The notes beneath the pieces were generated by a model. That model was not told the origin of the DNA, searched no databases, and was given only the letters and a program-made list of their open reading frames with translations. The position numbers and the translations under genes are program-made. From NCBI GenBank assembly GCA_032158295.1, contig CM063248.1, forward strand, positions 21,291,273 to 21,355,272: a stretch of 64,000 nt of DNA, read 5' to 3'. Every line of letters starts with the position of its first letter. Positions within the stretch are counted from its first letter, which is position 1. This document shows positions 22,205 to 32,820 of this stretch, one piece after another. The DNA is from Pycnopodia helianthoides. Taxonomy: Eukaryota; Echinodermata; Asteroidea; Forcipulatida; Asteriidae.

Positions 22205-22608
22205 TTAAAGGAACATTACAGAATTGGTAATTGTAAAATATACTTTTGATCACAGATTTACATAAAACTTACACGGTCTAATGATGATGATAGTAGAAAA
22301 CATCCCTTGAAATATTTCTGTCTGAAATGCCATATTTAATGAGAAATGAATAAACTGATTTTCCGATTGGAGTTTATCGCTCAGTGAGCGTTTATTCATT
22401 TGTTGAACCTATATGCAAATGTGTAATCGGGTTTTCACTATTTTCTCGTGACCCAGATGGCCGATCGATCTCAAACTTTTACAGGTTTGTCAGTTTATGC
22501 ATGGAGGTAGGTACCTCCATGGTTTATGTATATGGTGGATTACATAAAGTGCTTACACTGCCAGCAACTGTTTTGTTAGCAAAAACCAATTCTGTAAAGT
22601 TCCTTTAA
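22205..22608 (-). mobile_element. TTAA MITE, family 1 copy B (reverse)
   Basis: The reverse-orientation counterpart of 16714-17097, with TTAA at both edges and matching inverted ends. It differs from the other two copies by an extra 29 bp at 22500-22528, listed separately. It lies between the GPCR and the GH27 gene. Confidence 0.88.
22494..22528. repeat. 23 bp palindrome flanked by a 6 bp duplication
   Basis: TTTATG at 22494-22499 and 22523-22528 flanks CATGGAGGTAGGTACCTCC plus ATGG. The two other family 1 MITE copies have only one TTTATG here and no insert, so the event is visible against two empty sites. The arms, CATGGAGGTA, match the ends of the palindrome at 1095-1167. Confidence 0.75.
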
Positions 22609-23629
22609 AGTTCAAAATTTTATTTAAAATATGTACACACTGCTTCAGAGACAAGCATTTATACCAAAATACAGAAACAACAACTATCTTGTGCTCTGTC
22701 GAGGGTGACAATTTAACACCTTTTCACTGTTTGCATCGATCGTGTTGCACTTATGGGTTCAGTTCAAGAATTATATTTTTTTGAAACGCCTAAATTGCGT
22801 ACGGAATTATGAACGTTAGAGGGCGCAATACACAATTAGTGGTGCCTTGTTGTGGCGGATGAGCCAGCCAGGCTGTGTGTACGGCCCACTGATCTCTATG
22901 ACCTTTGACTTTTGGATGGGCAAGTCGTTAAGTGTTTGTTGCGGTGTAGCGCTCCGAGATAAACAACGTTATTTCTAATTCATACGAGTCGTGTTAATAC
23001 ACCACAGACAGGTGGACAACCACTGACCAGCTAGCTACCTCACGTACTGTAAGTATGCCCTATTATTCCATTCGTGACAGCAATTGTATTCAATGAAAAT
23101 GACGAAGACAATTTCCCCCAACCCAAACTGCCAAATAAATAAAGATGTCACTAACACTGCTGAGCTATCCCTGGCTATGTGTACCCTGGGGGCACATGTG
23201 AGCACTGAGTGGGGAGGCTCCAGCTCCCCCCTTAAAATTAGAAAGATTTAATGGTAGGTACATTAATTAATTTTATGCAACAGTCAGTAGCAGAATTGAA
23301 ACAACATTCATAAATACCTCAGAGAGTTTATTCATTCTTATTGGTGGAGAGCGTGTCACGTGGCCGGTTATAAACGGATGATAATGCACGGCTAGTAGAA
23401 GTGTTTAAACACACCTGTGGCGCGCAAGGTTATACGCGCGCAGGTCATACTAGTATTCAATCTAAAAACATGTTTGTGTTATGACGCGCGCGTACGCACA
23501 GCTGTTGAGCGTGGCATGTATATCCTTCGCGAAACAGGGCTCGAGGACGTGACAGGAAATGAAAGTTAACAGAAATGTTGAGATTTTCCAACAATATTAC
23601 GCTTTTTAACAAAAAGGGCATTTATGAAT
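22609..23629. other. Intergenic DNA, nothing recognised
   Basis: No gene seen. GC-rich words such as GAGGGCGC occur near 22810 and CG-rich DNA at about 23410-23530. These may be remains of elements but are too short to assign. Confidence 0.4.
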
Positions 23630-23792
23630 GGGAATAAAAGAGTAGTGACTTGGTCTTAACCGGCTGTTTAAAACCATGCAGGGCTGTGGCCGTGCGATAA
23701 AGGACCGAGCCGAAGGCGGTCCTTTATCACACGGCCATGACCCTGCCGATTTTAAACAGCCGGTTAAGACGCGTCACTACCCTTTTATTCCC
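23630..23792. repeat. Near-perfect fold-back element (163 bp)
   Basis: GGGAATAAAAG at the left end is matched by its complement at the right, and pairing continues with few mismatches through about 75 bp arms to an apex at 23703-23722 that reads GGACCGAGCCGAAGGCGGTCC. The apex resembles that of the fold-backs at 49951 and 56462. No coding capacity. Confidence 0.88.
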
Positions 23793-23918
23793 TTACTAAT
23801 AAAACCAAAATATACCTTGGAAGTTGGTTGATTCATGGAGGTAGGTTGATTTGATTGCGACGATAAAGTAACGGGAAGCTAAGTTATTCTTAAATAAAGG
23901 TTCTATCTCGTCATGATC

Positions 23919-24082
23919 AAAGCAGGCCTGTGGCTGTACACAGAATTTCGAACTCTCACCCAGGTACTGCACACGCTCGCGCTCTCTCTATCTCTCTCTG
24001 TAAATTATGTTAAGGAGGGAGGACCCACCCTTACAATAACTGGGTGAAATTTCATTTCCGTGTACAGCCACAGGCCTGCTTT
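23919..24082. repeat. Fold-back element upstream of the GH27 gene
   Basis: Arms of about 40 bp (AGCAGGCCTGTGGCTGTACA and its inverse near the right end) surround about 80 bp that includes a CT microsatellite near 23980. The right edge is about 235 bp upstream of the GH27 start codon, so it probably lies in the promoter or 5' UTR region. Confidence 0.8.
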
Positions 24083-24315
24083 TATCTTTTTTCATTTGTT
24101 TATTCCAAAAATTGAAAGTGAAGTGAATTAAATGTGAAGTGAATTTACTATGCAAGTTATAGTAAACTATGCAGGTTGTAAAGTTGAAGTAATTTATGCA
24201 GGGCCCAAATGCAAACCAATTTCAACTGTTTGGGCATACCCAGGGACTGGGTAAAGAAATATAATAATATTACAAAATTCATGTTTCTCATGCAGGAATT
24301 AATAAGCTTGTCAAC

Positions 24316-27300
24316 ATGGACTGGGCAAAGGCTACATTACTCTTCTTCACTTTGTCGTCTTTAAGTATCGTAGAAGGATTAGACAATGGTTTGGCCAGGA
24401 CTCCACCCATGGGTTGGAATTCATGGGAGAGGTTCCGTTGTAATCTAGACTGTAAAAATGATCCGAAAGAACTGCATCAGGTAAGAAAAACTTTTGATGA
24501 ATATAATAAACATATCACACTTAAATTGCAGGCTGGTGAAAAATGTAAACAACCAGTGGACAAAAAGGATAGGGATGTCTAAAAGAATGAAAGGTTAATA
24601 CGCTTGTGTTGTCAAACCCCTAATTCTATAAAATAAAAAAGGTACGCAAGGAAGACTTAAAAAGACTTAATTAATATTACATTTTATTTTGCTTATGAAG
24701 TTCACTTTATTGAAAATAACCTTACCATGAGTGTTATTTTTCTACAGTGAGCTGTTGTATAGGGAAATGGCCGATGCCTTGGTGGATGGAGGTTTTAAAC
24801 AGGCTGGGTATGAGTTCATCAACATGGATGACTGTTGGATGTCTGCAGCAAGAGATGCACAGGGTCGTCTGCAGCCAGACCCACTAAGATTTCCCAGTGG
24901 CTTAAAGGCTCTTGCTGATTATGTAAGATTATGTATTCAGCCCTTTACCGAACCTTGTGTTGTATAGACCATGTTACCTTTGTTTACAGAGTGGTGACCT
25001 TGTATATTTTAATATGTTTTCCTGATGGGCAAGATGCTACACAGGCCATATGGGAAAATTTATATTTTGTGTCATAATTTTCACTTAAATTCAAGACACA
25101 AAAGCAACAGCTGTACAGCTTTTGAGATGTCCCCCCTTTCTTCATATCAAAAGTTGAGAAAAACTAGACAGTGCAATCTCCATAAAACATAAGATTTGTT
25201 GTATTCTTCCGTTGAGCTGTGTACAAGCTGTGCCTGTATGAAGTCCAGGCTCTGTGGCTCTTTTGTAAACTTGTGATGTCACAGGTCACATGGTCTATAA
25301 CAGTCAAAAGTATAGAGTGAAATATGCAATGTGAAGCAAAGAAAAACATTTTTTTCCAATAATTCTTTGTATTCACAGATCCATTCTAAAGGATTGAAGT
25401 TTGGTTTGTACCAGTCCATGGGTCTAAAAACCTGTCAGGGGTATCCTGGCATATGGGGTCATATTGAGATTGATGCTCAGACTTATGCAGAGTGGGGTGT
25501 AGACCTTGTCAAGATGGATTCCTGCTACAATCTTGGAAGGCAGCTGTTTGGTGAAGGTATACACTACCACTGTCAAAATTGTGTACTGATAAAAAAGTTC
25601 AGTTTTATTCCTAATGTTAACTGTTACATTACTGTTTTGGTAATTGTCAAAGACCAGTATCTTCACTTGGTATACCCCAACATATGCATAAATAAAATAA
25701 CAAACCTGCAAACAATTTTGCTCAATTGGTCATCAAAGTTGAATAACGAAAGAAAAATACACCCTTGTTTCATAGAATTGTGTGCTTTCAGATGCCTGAG
25801 AAAGGCTTCATGCCAGAAGCAGATTCAAATTTTTGGTTGAACCTCTTTGTCTAAAACAACACTACTTCAAAGGGGGTCGTTTCTAACAATGTTTTATAAT
25901 ATTAACAGCTCTCCAGTGCTCTTTACCAAATATGTTTTTATGGTCATTAGTTTCTGGAGTAATTACCAATAAAGTACACACTGCTTTTAAAGAACTGACC
26001 TTGTAGCAACCAATGAACGAGGCCCATAGCGCCCAGTGACAAGCCCCATAGTGACTGTGGGTGTTTGCTCAAGTCGCTTTAAATCAAACTTTGAATCTAT
26101 TTAGTAAGTGTTATGAAATTAATAGTGATTGCTTTCATGTGTAATATTATAACCAGACTCTCTTTGTGATCACTTTGGGAGACTTGTGAGTTATACTTTT
26201 CCACTCTCAACATTCCATGTTTGTATACTATCAATTCTTGAACAGATTTTGATTTGTATAATAGCATTTTATGTTTACTACTTCCTTATTCAGGTTTCAT
26301 CAATATGTCTCGTGCTCTCATTGAGACCCATCGACCTATTGTCTTTTCATGTGAGTGGGCACATGAACTCAATGTAAGTCACTCTGTAAATGTATTTGGA
26401 TGAATCTCTAATAGTTTTCAACAAAGCAAATACCATTCTGATAATTTACCTTCACATGGAAAAAAATGTATCTTAGTGAGTGTGAGTACCTCTGTGAGTA
26501 GGTGTCCCCAAGATTATCTAAGAAAAACTTAATTCTGTACAAACGAGTATTAAAATACATCTTTGAAACAGTTTGTATATTTTGGTCATCGTAAGTAACT
26601 CTATGAGTTGATCTTATTTGCTCAGCCAAACTTCACTGAAATTGGAGAATATTGTAATTCGGTGCGGGATTATCAAGATATTCAAGATTCCTGGGACAGA
26701 GTGCTTCTCATTCTTGATTGGTTCGCTTTAAAGCAAGACATCTTGGCTAATGCGTCTGGACCTGGGAAATACAACGATGCAGACTTTGTAAGTGGCTACT
26801 AACTGCATCTGAAGTTTACTGTGTACACAATGTAATTTATAACAATACAGTTTTACAACCAAAACCCCCTTAAAACCTAGATTTCAGGGAGGTAGAAAAT
26901 GTACTTGGCTCCATGGAATAAAACAAACATCTTTGCAGATGAAAGTACAAATATTATCAACTGCTGATAAAGAGAAACTGGGCACAGTTTGTAGCGCATT
27001 CAGATGTTGTGTTTTACAATTCATTGATGATCGCGTGTTGTGGCTGAGCTCTGGTGTTTCTGATTAGCAGAATGTTGGTTCAAGTCCCGGTCTTGACAAT
27101 TATGTCCTGTTGCTGGCATGGTTGGCTGCAGATTGTGCCACAGCACCTTGTAAACCATCTCATGAGCTATGTAAATAAATGAGTCTGATAATAAGAAAAT
27201 AGCTCTGCATACCTTGTAGAAAAAAATAGTTCACTCTTTGAGGCACCCTCGGGTGTGGGACACCCTCAGGTATGATAAAGTGCTTTATAAGAACTGTGTA

Positions 27301-28942
27301 TTATCATTGTTATCTTTGAAAAGTAGTTACTAATGGGTTTGAAAGTATTTTAGGTTTTAATAAACTTGTTGATAATTGGTATACATCTTTTTCTTCCTCT
27401 AGCTGATTATTGGAGATTTCACCCTGAGCTTTGAGCAAGCCCAGTCGCAAATGGCACTCTGGTCAGTGATGACATCCCAGTTGTTTATGTCCAATGACCT
27501 CAGAGATATTAACCCCAAAATGAAGGCGATTTTACTCAACTCAGAAGTCATAGCTGTCAATCAGGACAAGCTGGGCAAGATGGGCAAGAGAATCTACAAG
27601 GTGAGACACTGTTGACTTTTTTTCATTAATATAATTTAATACAATAAAATGTCATTTTCTGTCTATTGATTTGTATTCATGTACTGGTGTATTTTGGAAA
27701 GAAATTATGAAAATCTATAGCAAGCTGTGGGGGCTCTCTTAGGTTCTGCATTAGCCCTATGTAGGACTCTTCCTCTGTGCTGTACACAGATACAGAGTCC
27801 TAAATATTAGGGCCTGTTTCTGGGGCGGGAAAATTTCAAAGCTTCATATCTCAAATCTTACCTGCAAGACGCCACTTATTTCACCAGATTCACATTCCAT
27901 GGCAGCATACACTTTTCTGCGGTGGGTTTTGGTCGTCATATATTCCTCACAAATCCGTCATTTTCGTGAAATAATGCAGCTCCCAACGTTAAGAAATTCC
28001 CCAAACTTTAAACACAGTTTACTAAGAAAAGCCACGACGCGTGTGCTGTGTTCGCGTGTGCACCATATCCTGAGTGCACAGCGTTAACATGCAAACGCAA
28101 CGCACGATATGTGCGTCATGCGTCTTACACCCGAATGTACGCGTACGCACGGCAGACAACTGTGATTGTGAGAAAACGATCACAACGGGAATTTCTTAAC
28201 GTTGGGAGCTGCATTATTTCACGTAAATGATGGATTTGTGAGGAATATATGACGACCAAAACCCACTGCAGAAAAGTGTATGCTGCCATTGAGTGTGAAT
28301 CTGGCGAAATTAGTGGCTTGTTGCAGGTAAGATTTGAGTTATGAAGCTTTGAAATTTTTCCGCCCCAGAAATGGTACCTGATATCCAGGACGTCACTGTA
28401 GTGTAATACGAAAGTGAAAGGCCACCAGGGCTAGTTCTGCATCAAACTTCACAAGTGAACGGGAATAAGTTGTTGAACATAACAGTTTGTTCTAAAGAAA
28501 GACTCTTCTGAGTTGAAGTAAACAATTTGAGTTTACAAGGAATAGTAAACCTTTGCCGTGATCAATTATTTGATTATAACAACTTTACTTTCAGAATTCC
28601 TACTTTGAGGTGTGGACTAAAGAGATGGAAAATGGATCCTATGCAGCTGTCTTTTTTAGTCGAGCTACAGACATGCCTCACAACTTCACAACATCCATGA
28701 AGGATCTTAAATTCATAGACTCACCACTTTACTCAGTAAGAGACTTGTTCATGCACAAAGACATTGGAAACTTTAAACAAAGTGATAAATTGGAGGTCAG
28801 TGTTAATCCCAGTGGAGTAGTTATGATTAAGGTTACACCAACAAAGAATAACCAAATTCCTTTTGTTATGGACGGAAAAATGAAAAGAAAACAAGAAATA
28901 AAATCTGAAAAAGTCAAAGACTTTCAAGACAATATTTTCTGA
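24316..28942 (+). CDS. GH27 alpha-galactosidase / alpha-N-acetylgalactosaminidase
   Basis: A lysosomal retaining glycosidase that removes terminal alpha-galactose or alpha-GalNAc. Exons: 24316-24480, 24748-24922, 25379-25556, 26294-26373, 26626-26787, 27403-27600, 28595-28942; about 435 residues. A signal peptide is followed by [19 protein letters not shown]. Substrate residues are in MDDCW and GLYQSMG; the nucleophile Asp is in VKMDSC, and the acid/base Asp is in RDYQDIQD (exon 5). The specificity loop reads SCEWAH: Glu as in alpha-galactosidase A, where NAGA has Ser. Exon 1 ends in phase 0 but exon 2 needs two extra bases, and the usual Cys of the CISE motif is absent, so a small exon in 24481-24747 is missing from my model. 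The C-terminal exon is the usual beta-sandwich domain with a Lys-rich tail. Confidence 0.92.
24963..25299 (+). mobile_element. TIR element TATAGACCATG, copy A, GH27 intron 2
   Basis: The left end TATAGACCATGT and right end ACATGGTCTATA are inverted copies, and a second inner pair (TTTGTTTACA and TGTAAAC) supports a 337 bp non-autonomous DNA transposon. A closely similar copy starts at 52931 but is split by a later insertion. Confidence 0.8.
25630..25996 (-). mobile_element. Degenerate TTAA-type MITE in GH27 intron 3
   Basis: Shares TTGCTCAATTGGTCATCAAA and the flanking GAGAAAGGCTTCA words with the element at 41146-42000. The right end has GTAATTACCAATAAAG followed by TTTTAAAG. The left boundary is uncertain. 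Confidence 0.55.
27029..27310 (+). mobile_element. tRNA-derived SINE remnant in GH27 intron 5
   Basis: The head has an A-box-like TGGCTGAGCTCTGG at 27041-27054 and a B-box-like GGTTCAAGTCC at 27077-27087, spaced as in a tRNA promoter. The tail ends in GTGCTTTATAAGAACTG followed by AT-rich DNA. It cannot be a functional tRNA because the acceptor-stem halves do not pair. Confidence 0.6.
27817..28371. mobile_element. Large fold-back element in GH27 intron 6
   Basis: Inverted arms of about 190 bp, starting TTTCTGGGGCGG and ending with its complement, flank about 175 bp of CG-rich spacer. The arms are highly similar over their length, with phrases such as CAGCTCCCAACGTTAAGAAA on one side and the inverse on the other. 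No coding frame. It occupies about half of the intron and ends 223 bp before exon 7. Confidence 0.88.
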
Positions 28943-29133
28943 AGATTGGTTGTTAATGTCTTAGTGACAAAAGTTAGTTACATGTAGTACTTGAATGCTT
29001 TTTTCTTTTCCCCACTTTCATAGATCTCTTCTAAATGTTTTTTATTTTCATTGTTTGGCTATGTGCAAGATAACTGTTTATATTTGGAATTGGTGTTTTA
29101 GTGTATGAGCTCCTGGAGTTGTGATATATGGTA

Positions 29134-29379
29134 CTGGGCCCAATTTCATGGCTCTGCTAACCGCCGAATTCTGCACTTGCGGTGACCATTCTCCGCTTAC
29201 TGTTCAAGCGCCGAATTTCTGCGCTAGCTGTGTAAGCGTAGAATGCCTAGTAACGTGGAGTACGCACGCGCACAAGCCGAAATTTCCGCTAACCCGTGGA
29301 ATACGCTTGACGGAATTCCCTGCTTCCGCAAGCGTCGATTCTTTGCTTACGGTAAGCAGAGCCATGAAATTGGGCCCAG
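29134..29379. mobile_element. MITE with CTGGGCCCAATTTCATGG ends
   Basis: Terminal inverted repeats of 25 bp (CTGGGCCCAATTTCATGGCT and on) enclose about 195 bp in which CCGAATT and CGCTTAC words are repeated. The end resembles that of the MITE pair in the LINE at 7385 (GGGC-T-GATTTCA), so the two may be related. It lies 190 bp after the GH27 stop. Confidence 0.85.
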
Positions 29380-30923
29380 TTGAGTTATTCAGTAGTCAAA
29401 CTCTGATGTGTGATTATATACATGTTTTTATATATTTTTGTCAGAAAAATACTCTTTTCATTTTTTTTTTTACTTTTGTAGCAACTGAAATCAATTGGGC
29501 TTTATTTTTCAACTAAATGCAGATTGTATTTTTCTAGATAATTATTTGTATACATTTCACAACTTTTGTAACTCTTATAGTGATGATGTTCAGTGGGTGG
29601 TTTATATCTTAGTACCAGATTAATTGTAACACACCAGTCTCTCAGCCTGCATGGTCCGGACCAACGGTGCCTTTCACTCTGGCATTGCAAGAGATTGCAA
29701 TTTTTGCCATAGGGTCATGTGCCTGAAATATGGAATTTCTGTTTTTCTTGATTAAAAAAAATGTTTATCTGCAGCTATGGTTTTTTTAATAATCTGTTGA
29801 CCATGTCAGATGTCACCTCATTTACGAAAAGAGTGACCTTGTGCACTCTAGAGCATTATCTAGCATTGAAAAAACAATTAGCACTTAGCTGATGCAGTTA
29901 GCAGCAGTCCCTTGCAAGTTTTCTGGTAATGATGATAAACTTAAAACATAGGGACTATGTCTTTAAGTAAAACACAAACTAGGCCCAGGACTGCTGGAGT
30001 TTACTTTTGTCTGGCCTGGCTGAATTTCATGCAGATTGCATTGCTCTCATTATTTTTGTTTAAACAAATATTTTCAGCAAGGTGAAATTCTAAAAACAAG
30101 CAAAGGCGGCTGCTGAAATGGTCATTTTAAAGGTCAGGAGGAACAGTAAAGTAAACAGTAAAATATTCAAGCCAATTAAGTCATAAATTGTCAACAATTT
30201 AATCTGAATCCAATCAATCTCACAATTATGAAATTTAACAAATGATGTTTGATTGCCAACAAAAGGTGTTTACTCATCACCAAATCACAGTACGATGTAA
30301 ATTATCACCAGTTATAATCACTTAATAAACTACAAATTAATCTATTAAAAGACAATTAAAAATGCCAGTTAGTTGTGATATTTGAGTTGCAAGCAGTTGT
30401 TTATGAAGTATAACCACTTTAAACCAGGGAGGGGGTTAGGTGGAAGGGGGCTGAGCTGGGGGAGATATGTGACCTGTAAAGTCTTCATTGCCAGTGTGCG
30501 ACTACATGGCTCAGGTTATAGTTCAACACAGTAGTTCTCTTGTGTGTCGGTAGCTCTTAAGAGGTGACACCATGTTGTCCGTTGAGAGTTGCTGAATTTC
30601 TTGTCCGCAATATTGCATCCGTGACTTCTCTGTGAATCTGCGGTTCTGTACTCATGCAAGTCCAAATTACTGTGTGTGTTTGTGTTGCCTAGATAATCTA
30701 CAGTACAGTTTGTATTATTAAATTGTACTCGTATAGGCTAGCTAAAAGCAAGAAGGGTGATAGACCCTCCCCCTTCCATTATTTAAAGACTATTATTTAT
30801 CAGAACAGGAGATCATTACTTTTTTCAAACCTTAACTGACAACAAGAACAAGTAAAAAATTCTTAATCCAAGTCTCGTAGACAGGAACAAATAAATCAAA
30901 AAAACTAAGTGGAGATTGCCATG
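29380..30923. other. Intergenic DNA between GH27 and beta-thymosin
   Basis: AT-rich, with no recognised gene. It should contain the 3' UTR of the beta-thymosin gene on the - strand near the right side, but no canonical signal was pinned down. Confidence 0.45.
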
Positions 30924-31360
30924 CTATCCTTTCTTCTCTTGTTCAATAGCTAGAAGAAAACACAAAAGTAAATAAAAAACATGTGGGTCATCAATTTATT
31001 TATTTATATATTTTGTGGGGAGGTCTTAAATAACTTATTTTAATTGTACGTAGCCTAAAATAGAAATACATGTATTGTAATTTTTGTATTAAATATAACA
31101 CTGGGGGATGGCATTTGGCAAAAATTACTGTTATTAAAAAAAAATTAAATTGCATAATATTTATAAACTCTTGGTCAAAAAAATTGAATTATTTAGCCAG
31201 AGGGCTTGATAAAAAACCTGGGCATGTGTGGTCGATGTGAATATAATAATGATGACTTACTTTCTTTGGTTGGCAGTGCATTTGCTTCTTTTGTTTCCAC
31301 ACTCTTCAGTTTGCCCTTGTTAAATTGAGTAACTTCTGAGATATCTGGCTTGTCACCCAT
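30924..31360 (-). CDS. Beta-thymosin, single repeat, 41 residues
   Basis: A small cytoplasmic protein that sequesters G-actin through a WH2-like segment. Coding exons on the - strand: 31360-31261 (33 codons plus one base) and 30949-30924 (TIEQEKKG plus stop). The first exon reads MGDKPDISEVTQFNKGKLKS, then VETKEANALPTKE; the conserved LKKTET actin motif is here LKSVET. The donor is AAAGAAA|GTAAGT and the acceptor TTCTTCTAG, phase 1, and the join recreates the family ending ETIEQEK. An acceptor (TGTGTACAG) 14 bp before the ATG shows that the 5' UTR continues in an upstream exon. The start context AACATGG is strong. Length matches vertebrate single-repeat beta-thymosins (43-44). Confidence 0.9.
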
Positions 31361-31915
31361 GTTGCTGGTTCTTCTGTACACAGGAATAGAAACAAACATT
31401 GACTCTGTCTGTCAATAATCCTTGTCTTTTGCCTTTGTGCCCCTTCAATTTCAAAAGGTTCCCATAGATTTTCTAATGAAAGTGCCCTTTGCTAAATAAA
31501 AATGGCCTTGCCCTCTCAAAAAAGAAATTCCAGGCTTGCAAGTCGTTCAAGTGCAATCAGCTTAACTTTTAATTTCAAACAATCTTAAGTCCTCGACTTG
31601 TTTCGTTAGCTAGGCATGCTTGGTAGAACAGACTGAGTAGAAACGAATGAGGCAATAATGACTCTCTCACCAGCATGACCAGTCTCATTCTAGTGATAGC
31701 AATTATTATTACTTACGCTAGCAGTGGTAGTAGTACTACTGCTAGTCCTACTTTTTAATTTATATTACTCAGAAAAATACTTTACTAAGTATAGTCACGC
31801 TAGTCATGCTAGTGTAGTTGAGTACTACTTACATTACAGTTACATGACTTACTACAGGCAGTGATACCTACGTACAACCATGACGAACTAGCTAGCCAAT
31901 TTTTTTGTAAAGGCA

Positions 31916-32294
31916 GATTAGCCGTTATTCACTCAACTGTTTAAAAAAAGAAGATAGTTTTAAGTATTAGTTACCGAAATGAGCAGCTTCAGCAAAATGT
32001 TCTACGTCTGTCTGTTTGTCTTTATGCAGTTTGATTTCTCGATACAAACACGAACTTCGATGGAATGGAGGATGATGCAAAATGATGACTGAGCGCTTGC
32101 GTTCAGATTAGCCGTTATTCACTCAACTGTTAAAAAAAGAAGATAGTTTTAAGTATTAGTTACCGAAATGAGCAGCTTCAGCAAAATGTTCTACGTCTGT
32201 CTGTTTGTCTTTATGCAGTTTGATTTCTCGATACAAACACGAACTTCGATGGAATGGAGGATGATGCAAAATGATGACTGAGCGCTTGCGTTCA
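31916..32294 (-). promoter_or_regulatory. Tandem duplicated 190 bp, probable beta-thymosin leader exon
   Basis: Two copies, 31916-32105 and 32106-32294, differ by one base in a T run. Read on the - strand, each contains a GT donor context (CATTTCG|GTAACTAA, exon edges at 31975 and 32164) that could splice to the acceptor before the beta-thymosin ATG. This would give two alternative non-coding first exons, each with its own upstream sequence. Promoter activity is inference; CG-rich DNA lies further upstream at 32310-32620. Confidence 0.5.
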
Positions 32295-32820
32295 ATAAAA
32301 ATTAACAGATCAGGCGCGCGTGGTGTGCAGCATACATTAGCTAGCTACGCGTAAACGGCGGACTATTTTGTGGTCAACAGATGAATATTCACAGGGGTGC
32401 GCGTACCTTCGTAAAAGTGCGCTCACTCTTGCATGCACAAACCACTGGTCTCCATATAGCGTGAGCGCGTTCATGATGATGGCGTGGCCTTATGATGAAT
32501 GCTGTGCGCATCATGTGGAACATGGCGTCATCTTTAAACTTTTGAGAATATTCATGCGCAAAAACGCTGCTTGGCCGCGCATGCGCGGCTTTTGCGCGCC
32601 AAAAGTATTTATATTTTTCATAAAGAATAAAGGCGGCGCAGGCGAGATACTCTTTAAAACAAATTTCTATGGTGCTTACGTTCGTGCTTACAGATGCTGA
32701 GACAACAGAACAAAAAAACCAGAGTGGGAATTTTCTGTAGTATGTACTGTCATTATAGGCATGGTTGTATAAAGGAATAACCAACCCTGTCAATGGGGAT
32801 CCCCGCCCCCCCCCCGATTA

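Noticed and set aside
24586..24593. 8 bp AATGAAAG as the missing GH27 micro-exon
   Set aside because: The frame fits, but the acceptor is weak and the expected Cys is absent, so it is not annotated.
27029..27100. tRNA gene from the A-box and B-box-like words
   Set aside because: No acceptor stem or proper anticodon arm; it continues into a SINE body.
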